From NCBI RefSeq assembly GCF_021952865.1, contig NZ_CP040792.1, positions 124,001 to 188,000 of the forward strand: DNA of 64,000 nucleotides, in the 5' to 3' direction. Below, piece after piece: positions 33,838 through 42,016 of the stretch (position 1 is the first letter of the stretch; each line of letters begins with the position of its first letter). A model generated the notes under the pieces. The model was not told the origin of the DNA. It saw nothing but the letters and a program-made list of their open reading frames with translations, and searched no databases. Made by a program: the position numbers and the translations under genes. This stretch comes from Clavibacter californiensis (GTDB lineage: Bacteria; Actinomycetota; Actinomycetes; Actinomycetales; Microbacteriaceae).

Positions 33838-34820
33838 TGGCCGTCACCGACAGCACGCCCGGCGCCGCCGCGACGCCCGCTGCCGCCACCGGGGATCCGC
33901 GCCTCGCCGCCGCCCTCACTCCGCTGCCGTCGCGGGATCCGTCGCCCGAGCGGCGCGATCCCGACCGCGTCCGCCGCGTGCGGTCCCGCATCGGCCGCGC
34001 CCTCATCACCGCGCTGCTCGTGGGGTTCGCGCTCCTGTTCCTCTACCCGTTCGCATGGCTGCTCGCCGCGAGCCTCAAGCCGCGCGGCGAGGTCTTCGAC
34101 AACTCGCTCTGGCCCCGCACCTTCACGCCGCAGAACTACGTCGAGGTGTGGGAGCAGCTGCCGCTGCTCGGCTGGATGGGCAACAGCCTGGCGATCGCTC
34201 TGCTGTCCGCGGCGCTCGTGTCGATCTCGAGCGCGCTCGTGGCGTTCGGCTTCGCGTACTTCCGGTTCCCGGGCCGCAGGATCCTGTTCGGCCTCGTGCT
34301 CGCCACGATGATGCTGCCGGGCGCCGTGACGATGGTGCCGCAGTTCCTGATCTGGAAGAACCTCGGCCTCATCGGCACGTGGATCCCGCTGTTCGGCATG
34401 AACCTGTTCGGCTCGGCCTTCTACATCTTCCTGCAGCGCCAGTTCTTCCTCGGCCTGCCGCGGGAGCTGTTCGAGGCGGCCCGGCTCGACGGCGCCAGCT
34501 ACTTCGGGATGTTCCGGCGGATCGCGCTGCCGCTGTCGATCCCGTCCTTCGTCATCATCTTCATCTTCGAGTTCCAGGCCAGCTGGAACAACCTGCAGGC
34601 GTCGCTGATCTACCTCAACGCCGGCAGCGTCGAGGGCTTCACCGTGCCGCTCGGGCTGTCCTACGCGATGACCGCATTCAGCCCGACGAACGGCGGCCAG
34701 GGCGACTACCAGCTCGTGATGGTGGCGGCGCTGCTCGTGACCCTGCCGATGCTGCTGCTCTTCGCGTTCGGGCAGCGCTACTTCGTGGAGGGCATCGCGA
34801 CGCAGGGGCGGAAGGGCTGA
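33837..34820 (+). CDS. sugar ABC transporter permease (MalG/UgpE type), second system
   Basis: This 327-aa protein starts at the ATG of the ATGA overlap. A polar 55-residue N-terminus is followed by six membrane segments and the EAA loop ELFEAARLDGASYFGMFRR. It pairs with the preceding permease to form the channel. Its 3' end faces the broken gdx gene, with only 25 bases between the stops. Confidence 0.9.
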   Translation: MAVTDSTPGAAATPAAATGDPRLAAALTPLPSRDPSPERRDPDRVRRVRSRIGRALITALLVGFALLFLYPFAWLLAASLKPRGEVFDNSLWPRTFTPQNYVEVWEQLPLLGWMGNSLAIALLSAALVSISSALVAFGFAYFRFPGRRILFGLVLATMMLPGAVTMVPQFLIWKNLGLIGTWIPLFGMNLFGSAFYIFLQRQFFLGLPRELFEAARLDGASYFGMFRRIALPLSIPSFVIIFIFEFQASWNNLQASLIYLNAGSVEGFTVPLGLSYAMTAFSPTNGGQGDYQLVMVAALLVTLPMLLLFAFGQRYFVEGIATQGRKG

Positions 34821-34845
34821 TCCGTCCGGCCCGCGCCGTGCGGGC

Positions 34846-35169
34846 TCAGTGCCCGGTGTCGACGACCTTGAGGCCCACCACGCAACCGACGAGGCCGAGC
34901 AGCAGCAGGACCTTGACGACGCTCGCGGGCTCCTCGCCCGTGACGATCGCGTAGGTCACGGTGAGCGCCGCGCCGATGCCGACCTACACGGCATAGGCGG
35001 TGCCCGTGCTGATCTCGCGCATCGCGTAGGCGAGCCCGATCATGCTCAGCACGACGGCGACGCCGAAGACGATCGACGGCCCGAGCTTCGTGAACCCGGC
35101 GGACTTCCCGAGGGCGGTGGCCCAGACGGCCTCGAGCACCCCGGACACGATGAGGACGATCCACGACAT
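34846..35169 (-). pseudogene. gdx: guanidinium exporter Gdx (SMR family), broken by Trp62 to TAG
   Basis: From the ATG at 35169 the first 61 residues are a typical SugE/Gdx half (MSWIVLIVSGVLEAVW with Glu13, then GTAYAV). Where all SMR proteins have Trp, a TAG stands at 34984-34986. The same frame then continues VGIGAALTVTYAIVTGE... to a TGA at 34846-34848, giving the expected 107 residues. One G-to-A change (TGG to TAG) explains it. AGGAGA lies 5 bases before the start and directly behind the guanidine-III riboswitch. By family Gdx exports guanidinium in exchange for protons through four membrane helices. The truncated product would hold only two. Confidence 0.85.
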
Positions 35170-35181
35170 GGCACTTCTCCT

Positions 35182-35222
35182 GGCCAGTCTTGTCGCGTTC
35201 CGGGTACTGGTCCCTCGTCCGG
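35182..35222 (-). promoter_or_regulatory. guanidine-III riboswitch
   Basis: Read on the minus strand, the 41 bases begin CCGGACGAGG, continue through GUACCCGG and end ACAAGACUGGCC. This is the known class III layout: CCGG/CCGG helix P1, an ACGAGG loop, and a pseudoknot between CCAGU and ACUGG. The conserved ACAAGAC segment is present. It ends two bases before the ribosome site of the gdx gene, so guanidine binding can control its translation. Confidence 0.85.
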
Positions 35223-35233
35223 GAGCGCGGGAA

Positions 35234-35263
35234 GGCGCCCGACCACCACGGTAGCCGGGCGCC
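35234..35263 (-). terminator. terminator after the binding-protein gene
   Basis: GGCGCCCG (35234-35241) pairs with CGGGCGCC (35256-35263). The hairpin lies 31 bases after the minus-strand binding-protein stop and upstream of the riboswitch, so it separates the two transcripts. Confidence 0.7.
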
Positions 35264-35294
35264 CTGGTCACCCCATGTGCAGGTCCGCGCCGGA

Positions 35295-36653
35295 TCAGCG
35301 CGCCGCCTGCTCGTAGGCCCGCATGGCCGCGGTCTGCGCGTCGGCGAGCGCCTGCTCGGGCGTCTTGTCGCCGAGGAGCGTCGAGGCGACCGCGTTCTGG
35401 AGCTCGCTCTGGATCTGCTGCCCCGCCGGGGATCCGCCGATCGACCGGCCCTCGGCCACCACGTCGTAGAACGTCGCGATGGCCTGGTCGATCCCGTCGT
35501 CGCCGCTCGGGACGACGTGGGCGTCGCGGATGGCCTGGTCGGCGGCCGGGGATCCCGTGAACAGGCCCGTGTTGATGCCGCCGTTCTCCGTCACGGTCGC
35601 GGCGCGCACGTCGCCCGCGGCCTCCCACGACTCCTGGCTGGTGAGGTCGAGCATCCACGCGCAGGCGGCGTCCTTGTTCGCGGCGCCCGCGGGGATCACG
35701 AACGCGGATCCGCCGGCCACCGCGAACGGCTCGCCGTCGCTGTCGCGGAAGGGCACGGCCGAGATGTCGATGTCGTCGCGGTAGGGCGCGACCACGTTGA
35801 GGTACCACTGGGCGTCGATCTGCGCGCCGACCTGGTCCTTCACGAACTGGTTGCCGTCGCCGAAGGTGTCGAAGGCGTCGCTGAAGCTCTTGCCCTTGGC
35901 GTAGCCGCCCTGCGCATCCGAGAGCTGCTTGAGGAACTCGAGGCCGGGCAGGTTGGCGTCGTCGTCGAGCGTGGGCTTCCCGTCGGCGTCGACGAGCTGG
36001 CCGCCGAAGCCCAGCATCCAGAGCGCGGCCTGCGCGGTGGGCACGGCGTCGAGGCCCAGCACCGCGGGGTCGCCGCCCGACTCCCGGTAGACCTTGCCGA
36101 CGGCGTCGAGCAGCTGGTCGGGCTTCGAGGTGTCGAACTGGTCGCCCGAGACGCCGGCCGCGGAGAGCACGCGCTCGTTGAGGAGGATCGCCGGCGGCTG
36201 GAAGAACTGCGGCACGGCCCAGATCGCGTCGTCGTAGCGGATGTCGTTGGTGACGGACTCGTAGAAGCGCTCCGCGGGATCCACGTCGTGGGCGGAGTAG
36301 CACTGGTCCAGCGGGAGGATGAGGTCCTGCGCCGCGTAGGTCGCCACGAACTGGCGGTCCATCTGCACGACGTCGGGCGTCTGGCCGCTCGCGACGCGGG
36401 TGGTGAACTTCTGCGCGTCGAACGCGGTGGAGTCGAGGTCGATCTCCACACCCGAGAGCGCGTCGGCCGCGTGCGCGAGGCGGGCCTCGCCCACGTCGTC
36501 GGCGCCGTCGAAGGCCCAGGCCTTCAGGGTGCCGGCGGCCTCCGTGGTGAAGGAGGCGTCGGCCGCGCCGGTGCCGCCGGATCCGCATCCCGCGAGCAGC
36601 GTCGCCGTGGCCGCCGCCGCGACGACCGCGAGCGTCCTGTGTGTCCTGGTCAT
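35295..36653 (-). CDS. sugar ABC transporter substrate-binding lipoprotein
   Basis: This 452-aa protein starts at MTRTHRT (complement of 36651-36653) with GAGG upstream. A lipoprotein signal (ATATLLAGCGSGG) is followed by a family 1 binding-protein fold (VASGQTPDVVQMDRQFVATYA, IWAVPQFFQPPAILLNERVL). It is the probable partner of the permeases at 32.9-34.8 kb, although it is transcribed in the opposite direction and separated from them by the gdx pseudogene. This split is unlike the compact first system. Confidence 0.88.
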   Translation of the reverse strand: MTRTHRTLAVVAAAATATLLAGCGSGGTGAADASFTTEAAGTLKAWAFDGADDVGEARLAHAADALSGVEIDLDSTAFDAQKFTTRVASGQTPDVVQMDRQFVATYAAQDLILPLDQCYSAHDVDPAERFYESVTNDIRYDDAIWAVPQFFQPPAILLNERVLSAAGVSGDQFDTSKPDQLLDAVGKVYRESGGDPAVLGLDAVPTAQAALWMLGFGGQLVDADGKPTLDDDANLPGLEFLKQLSDAQGGYAKGKSFSDAFDTFGDGNQFVKDQVGAQIDAQWYLNVVAPYRDDIDISAVPFRDSDGEPFAVAGGSAFVIPAGAANKDAACAWMLDLTSQESWEAAGDVRAATVTENGGINTGLFTGSPAADQAIRDAHVVPSGDDGIDQAIATFYDVVAEGRSIGGSPAGQQIQSELQNAVASTLLGDKTPEQALADAQTAAMRAYEQAAR

Positions 36654-36755
36654 GGGTACCTCCGAGAGCACGGCGGGCCTCGTCACCCGCTCCTCGAACG
36701 TACGCCGCATCTCCCGCGGCGTTCCGGGCGGCGGCGCCGGACGCGCGCGGCGGCG

Positions 36756-37667
36756 TCAGGCGAGGAGCAGGTCCACCATCGCGTCACGCGCGCGGGCGCC
36801 CTCGGGGATGGGCATGAGCGCGTACACGTGCAGGAGGTTCGGCTCCACGTGGATCCGCACCGGGTGCCCCACGGCTGCGGCCTTGCGCTCGAAGGCGCGC
36901 GCGTCGGCGAAGAGGATGTCGTGCGTGCCCGAGAACACGGTCACGCGGCCGAGGCCCGCGAGCGATCCGTGCATCGGGCTGACCCGCGGGTCCTCCACGG
37001 GAAGGTCGCCGCGCCACGACTCCACGGCGGCGCGCATGCCGTCGACCGCGAGCCACGGGTCGGTCGGCTGGATGCGGGCGATGAGCGGATCCGTGAACGA
37101 CAGGTCGAGCGCGGGCGAGAGCAGCACCACGTCGCGCGGCGCGGGCACACCGCGGTCGCGGAGCACCATCGCGGTCGACAGCGCGATCTGCCCGCCGGCC
37201 GAGTCGCCCAGGAGCGTGACGGCGCCGGGGCCGACCTCGGCGACGAGCGCCTCCGCGAGATCCGCCGTGCGCTCGACGACCTCTGCGGCCGTGGCCGACG
37301 GGACGAGCGGGTAGATGGGCACGGTGAACGTCGTGCCCGTGCGCCGGGCGAGCCCCGCGACGAGCCACCAGTGGAACGGGCTGATCTCGTGGGTCCAGCC
37401 GCCGCCGTGCGCGTACAGCGCGCGACGCCGGGACGCGGGACCCGTCGGGGACACCTCGTACACGTGCCAGCCGCCCTGGATCCGGGCCGTCACGCGCACC
37501 CCGCGGAGGAGCGGCGGCGGCGCGAAGCCACCCGGCCGGATCACGCGCCGGTGCGCGCCGCCCATCGTGCGCGCGGGCGACGCGAACTCCGCCTGCCCGC
37601 CCACGAGGGCGATCACGGGCCGGGCGATGCGGGACAGCAGGCTGCGGCGGGTGCGCGTTCCGGTCAT
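36756..37667 (-). CDS. alpha/beta hydrolase fold-3 esterase/lipase
   Basis: This 303-aa protein has the HSL-type oxyanion motif YAHGGGW and nucleophile elbow GDSAGG (LLGDSAGGQIALS). A late catalytic Asp/His pair is likely in SGTHDILFADA and EPNLLHVYALMP. No signal peptide is seen, but a hydrophobic stretch near the N-terminus (ARPVIALVGG) may associate with membranes. It starts 12 bases after the glpX stop and is probably co-transcribed with it. The substrate is unknown. Confidence 0.85.
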   Translation of the reverse strand: MTGTRTRRSLLSRIARPVIALVGGQAEFASPARTMGGAHRRVIRPGGFAPPPLLRGVRVTARIQGGWHVYEVSPTGPASRRRALYAHGGGWTHEISPFHWWLVAGLARRTGTTFTVPIYPLVPSATAAEVVERTADLAEALVAEVGPGAVTLLGDSAGGQIALSTAMVLRDRGVPAPRDVVLLSPALDLSFTDPLIARIQPTDPWLAVDGMRAAVESWRGDLPVEDPRVSPMHGSLAGLGRVTVFSGTHDILFADARAFERKAAAVGHPVRIHVEPNLLHVYALMPIPEGARARDAMVDLLLA

Positions 37668-37679
37668 GTCAGTGCCGGA

Positions 37680-38666
37680 TCAGCTGGCGGGGCTGTACCA
37701 CTTGGAGACCAGGTGGTCGGCCTCCACGCGGCGGATGGTGCCCGAGTGGGAGCGGAGCACGATGCTCGAGGTGCGGATCATGCCGCGGTGCCGGGTGACG
37801 CCCGCGACGAGCGCGCCGTCGGTGACGCCGGTGGCGACGAAGTAGGCGTTGTCGCCGGTGACGAGGTCGTCCTGGTCGAGGATGCGGTCGAGGTCGTGGC
37901 CCGCGTCGACCGCGCGCTGCCTCTCGGCGTCGTCCTTGGGCGCGAGGCGCGAGAGGAGCACGCCGCCGAGCGCCTTGATGGCGCACGCCGTGATGATGCC
38001 CTCGGGGGTGCCGCCGACGCCGACGCACATGTCGATGCGCGAGTCAGGGCGGGCCGCGTTGATGCCGCCGGCGACATCGCCGTCGAGCAGGAGGCGGGTG
38101 GATGCGCCGGCCGCGCGGATCTGCGCGATGAGGTCCGCGTGCCGCGGCCGGTCGAGCACGGCGACCTGCATGTCGTCCACCGCGAGGCCCTTCGCGTCGG
38201 CCAGCGCGCGGATGTTGTCGCCGATGGGGCGGTCAAGGTCGACGACGCCGCGGCCCTCGGGTCCGGTGACGAGCTTGTCCATGTAGAAGACGGCCGACGG
38301 GTCGAACATGCTGCCGCGGTCGCTGACCGCGATGACCGAGAGGGCGTTCATGCGGCCGGCGGCGGTGAGGCTCGTGCCGTCGATGGGATCCACCGCGATG
38401 TCGCACGCGGGGCCGAAGCCGTTGCCGACGTGCTCGCCGTTGAAGAGCATCGGCGCCTCGTCCTTCTCGCCCTCGCCGATGACGACGAGGCCGTCGAAGG
38501 CGACGGTGCCGAGGAACTTGCGCATCGCGTCGACCGCGGCGCCGTCCGCGGCGTTCTTGTCGCCCTTGCCGATGAAGGGGGCGGAGCGGATGGCGGCGGC
38601 CTCGGTGGCTCGGACGAGCTCCATCCCGAGGTTGCGATCCGGATTCGAGTAGTTCTCCTCGGTCAT
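37680..38666 (-). CDS. glpX: class II fructose-1,6-bisphosphatase
   Basis: This 328-aa enzyme carries the GlpX motifs GEGEKDEAPMLFNGE, VDPIDGTSLTA (metal-binding Asp residues), GGTPEGIITACAIKALGG and TGVTDGALVAGV. It hydrolyses fructose 1,6-bisphosphate in gluconeogenesis and is the usual FBPase of actinobacteria. GGAGG lies 8 bases before the ATG. The 57-base gap to the AI-2E-type gene upstream may hold its promoter. Confidence 0.93.
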   Translation of the reverse strand: MTEENYSNPDRNLGMELVRATEAAAIRSAPFIGKGDKNAADGAAVDAMRKFLGTVAFDGLVVIGEGEKDEAPMLFNGEHVGNGFGPACDIAVDPIDGTSLTAAGRMNALSVIAVSDRGSMFDPSAVFYMDKLVTGPEGRGVVDLDRPIGDNIRALADAKGLAVDDMQVAVLDRPRHADLIAQIRAAGASTRLLLDGDVAGGINAARPDSRIDMCVGVGGTPEGIITACAIKALGGVLLSRLAPKDDAERQRAVDAGHDLDRILDQDDLVTGDNAYFVATGVTDGALVAGVTRHRGMIRTSSIVLRSHSGTIRRVEADHLVSKWYSPAS

Positions 38667-38723
38667 GTGGGTCCTCCCGTAGAGACGTGCGCGGGCGGCT
38701 CCGTCGACTCCGCAGATGCGTCC

Positions 38724-39860
38724 CTACGATCCTACGGCGGGGGTGCGGGCCTTCCAGCTGCCGCCCGCGATGTACCGCACCATCACGTTGACGGTGGCGA
38801 CGAATGGCACCGCGAAGAGGGCGCCGGCGACGCCGCCGACGTAGGAGCCCGCCGCGACGGCGAGCACGACGGCGAGCGGATGCACGTGCACGGCCCCGCC
38901 CATCACGAGCGGCTGCAGCACGTGCGACTCGAGCAGGTGCACGCCGATGACCGCGGCCAGCATGATCACGGCCTGCAGCGGCCCCACGAACACGAGCGCG
39001 ATGACCACCGCGAACGCGCCCGACACGATGGCGCCGACCACCGGGATGAAGGACGCGAGGAACACGAGGACCGCGATGGGGACGGCGAGCGGCAGGCCGA
39101 GCAGCCATGCCGCGATGCCGATGCCGACCGCGTTGCCGGCCGCCACGAAGATCTGCACGCGCGTGAAGGCGGACAGCGTGCCCCAGCCCGCGCGGCCCGC
39201 GCCGTCGATCGCCGGACGCGCGCGGCGCGGGAAGACGGAGACGACGAAGCGCCAGATGCCGCGGCCGTCGATGAGCACGATGACGATGGTGAAGAAGGCG
39301 AGCAGCGCGCCCGTGACGAGGTGACCGACGCCGAGCCCCGCGTCGAGCGCGCCGGTGAGGAGCGCCTCGCGGCTGTTCTCGAGGGCATTGCCCGCGGACG
39401 CGAGGAGCGCGTCGTAGTCGGACGGCACGACGTTGAACGGCGGCTGCGCGAGCAGGTCGCGCACGGACTCGAACCGCTCCATCGCCTCGCGCTGCAGGGT
39501 GGGGATCCCCGTGCGGATCTGCGTGATGAGCAGGAGCACCAGCCCCGAGATGACGACCGCGGTGCCGAGCAGCGTCGACGTGATGGCGACCCAGGCCGGC
39601 CACCTGCGCTTCCGCAGCGCACCCACGAGCGGCTCCAGCAGGGCGCAGACCAGGAGGCCGATGAGGAACGGGATGACCACCTCCTTGACCGCGATGAGGA
39701 TCCACACGGCCGCCGCCACCGCGATGCCGATGACGAGCAGGCGCCACGACCACTCGGCCGCGAGCAGGACGCCCGGGGTGACGCCGCGCTGGGCGGCGCG
39801 GTCGGCGTGCGGGGCGGCGGGAGCGGGCTCGCCCGGCGTGGGCTCGACGTCGTGGGACAT
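38724..39860 (-). CDS. AI-2E family transporter (PerM/UPF0118)
   Basis: This 378-aa protein has a Pro/Ala-rich N-terminus, then about eight membrane segments with the family pattern VIPFLIGLLVCALLEPLV and, later, LVFLASFIPVVGAIVSG and LLESHVLQPLVMG. Members export small molecules or ions. The name comes from one member linked to autoinducer-2, and the true substrate here is unknown. CGGAG precedes the ATG at 39860. It is on the same strand as glpX. Confidence 0.88.
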   Translation of the reverse strand: MSHDVEPTPGEPAPAAPHADRAAQRGVTPGVLLAAEWSWRLLVIGIAVAAAVWILIAVKEVVIPFLIGLLVCALLEPLVGALRKRRWPAWVAITSTLLGTAVVISGLVLLLITQIRTGIPTLQREAMERFESVRDLLAQPPFNVVPSDYDALLASAGNALENSREALLTGALDAGLGVGHLVTGALLAFFTIVIVLIDGRGIWRFVVSVFPRRARPAIDGAGRAGWGTLSAFTRVQIFVAAGNAVGIGIAAWLLGLPLAVPIAVLVFLASFIPVVGAIVSGAFAVVIALVFVGPLQAVIMLAAVIGVHLLESHVLQPLVMGGAVHVHPLAVVLAVAAGSYVGGVAGALFAVPFVATVNVMVRYIAGGSWKARTPAVGS

Positions 39861-39974
39861 GGCGGTGCTCCGATCTCGGTGCGGGGGAGGTCACCTCGTG
39901 CGGAGGAGGGCCAGGCGCCCATCATGGCGGTGCGCGATGGACGGCGGCCCGACATGTCCCGCATGCGTGCGCAT

Positions 39975-40006
39975 GCGGATCCCCCGCGCCGCTGAGGGGG
40001 ATCCGC
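39975..40006 (-). terminator. terminator after the ABC ATPase gene
   Basis: A perfect 11-bp stem (39975-39985 with 39996-40006), which includes two GGATCC copies, lies 42 bases after the ATPase stop on the minus strand. Confidence 0.75.
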
Positions 40007-40047
40007 GCGTCGCCGCGGATCCGCCGCGCCCCGGGCCGCCGCGCGGG

Positions 40048-40773
40048 TCAGCGCGTCGCGGCGACCGCCCCTGCCGCCCGCACGCCGCCGGCCTCCTCGA
40101 CGCCCGCGATCCGCCCGTCCACCACCCGGACGAGCCGGTCGAGGGCGGCGCGGTGCACGAGGTCGTGGGTCACGAGCAGGGTCGCCGTGCCCTGCTGGTG
40201 GCTGAGCTGGGCGATCAGGTCCATGATCTCGGCGCCGCGCTCCTGGTCGAGCGCGCTCGTGGGCTCGTCGACGAGGAGCACGGACGGGTCGTTCACGAGC
40301 GCGCGGGCGATGGCGACGCGCTGCCGCTGCCCGCCGGAGAGCTGGGCGGGGCGCTTGCCGGCGTGGGCGGCGAGGCCCACGGCGTCCAGCAGGGCGTCGG
40401 CGCGGCGACGGACGGCGCGACGCCGGGCGGATCCGCCGCCGCCGAGCTCCGCCATCACGAGCAGCTGCTCCCGTGCGGTGAGCGACGGCACGAGGTTCGA
40501 CTGCTGGAACACGATCCCGATGCCGTCGCGCCGCAGCGCCGTCGCCTCCTTCCTGCTGAGGGTCGCGGCGTCGACGTCGCCGATCAGCACGCGGCCGGAG
40601 TCGGGCCGGATCAGCGTGGCGGCGACCGCGAGGATAGAGGACTTGCCGGAGCCCGAGGGCCCGGTGATCCCGGTGACGACCCCCGCGGGCGCCGTGAGCG
40701 TCACGTGGTCGACCGCGGTGATGCGGTTGTCCCCGTCGGGGAAGGTGAGGGTGACGTCGTCGAGGTGGATCAT
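40048..40773 (-). CDS. ABC transporter ATP-binding protein (MacB/LolD type)
   Basis: This 241-aa ATPase has Walker A GPSGSGKS (39-46), Q-loop VFQQSNLVPSLTA, signature LSGGQRQRVAIARAL and Walker B VLLVDEPTSALD. The His switch is in VTHD. Its ATG overlaps the permease stop (ATGA). With the FtsX-like permease it forms an exporter that probably moves a peptide, drug or lipid, divergent from a two-component system. Confidence 0.9.
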   Translation of the reverse strand: MIHLDDVTLTFPDGDNRITAVDHVTLTAPAGVVTGITGPSGSGKSSILAVAATLIRPDSGRVLIGDVDAATLSRKEATALRRDGIGIVFQQSNLVPSLTAREQLLVMAELGGGGSARRRAVRRRADALLDAVGLAAHAGKRPAQLSGGQRQRVAIARALVNDPSVLLVDEPTSALDQERGAEIMDLIAQLSHQQGTATLLVTHDLVHRAALDRLVRVVDGRIAGVEEAGGVRAAGAVAATR

Positions 40774-41867
40774 CGGTTGCTCCCGAGTGCGGTGAGGGGG
40801 TCGGCGTGGGTGACGGTGCGGAGCGCGACGGCGGCGCCGGCGAGCCCGAGGACGGCCATGGCGGCCGCCGGCAGGAGGGTGGTGAGCGGGCTCAGCAGGA
40901 AGGGGAGGGTGCCGCCGGCGAGCGCGCCGAGGCCGACCACCACGGCCATGCCGACGCCGATCCCGAGCACGAGGACGACGAGCGCCTGGCCGAGCGCGTC
41001 GCGGATCAGGGACGCGTCGGACGCTCCGAGGGCCTTCAGCACGGCGATGTCGCCCGCGCGCTGCATGGTCCACACGGTGAAGAAGGCGCCGACGACGAGG
41101 GCGGAGACGCCGAACAGCATCGCGATCATGAGGGCGAGGGATCCGATCTCCGATTTGAAGGTCTCGAGGGCGCCGAGGCTGGTGAGCGCCGGCTGGGCGA
41201 CCGTGTGCGTGGCGGTCTGGGCGACGTCCCAGTCGGGGGATCCGGAGACGGCGAGCACCGTCGCCTCGCCCTCGCCGCCGAGCCGATGGTCGGCCGCGGC
41301 CCACGCGGCCGGGGTCAGCGCGACGACGGGCGTGTGGCTGTAGGAGGCGTCGCCGCCGATCGAGGCGACGTCGTACGCGGCGCCCGCGATCGTGATCCGG
41401 TCGCCCACCGCCGCGTGCAGGGCGTGCGCCGCCTCGGACGACAGCCCGACCTCGTCGTCAGCGGTGGGCGCCAGGGCGGTGACCGTGGAGGACGGCGCGC
41501 CGTGCGGGACGCCGAAGAGCGCGACCGCGACGGCATCCGCGTCCGCGCCGCCGTCCGCTCCCGCGCCGGTCGCCCGACCCTGCGCGATGCCGATGGGCGT
41601 CACGGCGGTGACCCCCGCGGTGCCGCGCCAGGCGGCGACCGTGGCGTCGTCGAGCGAGGACTGGGAGAACGACGGCTGCGCGGAGTCCGGCTGGGCGAGC
41701 ACGAGGCGGTCACCGGGGAGGCCGAGCACGGCCGACACGTCCTGCGCGGCGAGCCCGCCGGTCAGGCCCGCGAGGAACCCCACGAGCAGGGTGATGAGGG
41801 CGACGACCGCGCCGATGAGCACGAACCTGCCCCGGGCGAATCGGAGATCACGCCAGGCGACGAACAC
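40770..41867 (-). CDS. FtsX-like ABC transporter permease
   Basis: This 365-aa protein has one N-terminal membrane segment (ALITLLVGFLAGLTGG), an external domain of about 190 residues, and three C-terminal segments with the FtsX core (LFGVSALVVGAFFTVWTMQRAGDIAVLKALGAS, in part). This is the MacB-type topology with one large outside domain. It is first in the operon with the ATPase. The start ATG at 41867 lies 149 bases from the divergent histidine-kinase gene. Confidence 0.88.
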   Translation of the reverse strand: MFVAWRDLRFARGRFVLIGAVVALITLLVGFLAGLTGGLAAQDVSAVLGLPGDRLVLAQPDSAQPSFSQSSLDDATVAAWRGTAGVTAVTPIGIAQGRATGAGADGGADADAVAVALFGVPHGAPSSTVTALAPTADDEVGLSSEAAHALHAAVGDRITIAGAAYDVASIGGDASYSHTPVVALTPAAWAAADHRLGGEGEATVLAVSGSPDWDVAQTATHTVAQPALTSLGALETFKSEIGSLALMIAMLFGVSALVVGAFFTVWTMQRAGDIAVLKALGASDASLIRDALGQALVVLVLGIGVGMAVVVGLGALAGGTLPFLLSPLTTLLPAAAMAVLGLAGAAVALRTVTHADPLTALGSNR

Positions 41868-42016
41868 GATGGATCCTTCCGGCGCCGGGGTCCTTCCCCG
41901 CCGCCGTGGTCAGCCTCGCCGTCGGGCTCCCCGCATCCATCGGGGAGAGGTTCGCTCCCTGCTTCCCACTTTCGATTGATCCGGACGGGCCGCGCCCGCC
42001 GTACGCTCCAGGGGAC

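Noticed and set aside
35190-39995. Plus-strand open frame of about 1600 codons across 35-40 kb
   Set aside because: It is the antisense of the binding-protein, esterase, glpX and AI-2E-type genes. Third-position bias supports the minus-strand genes.
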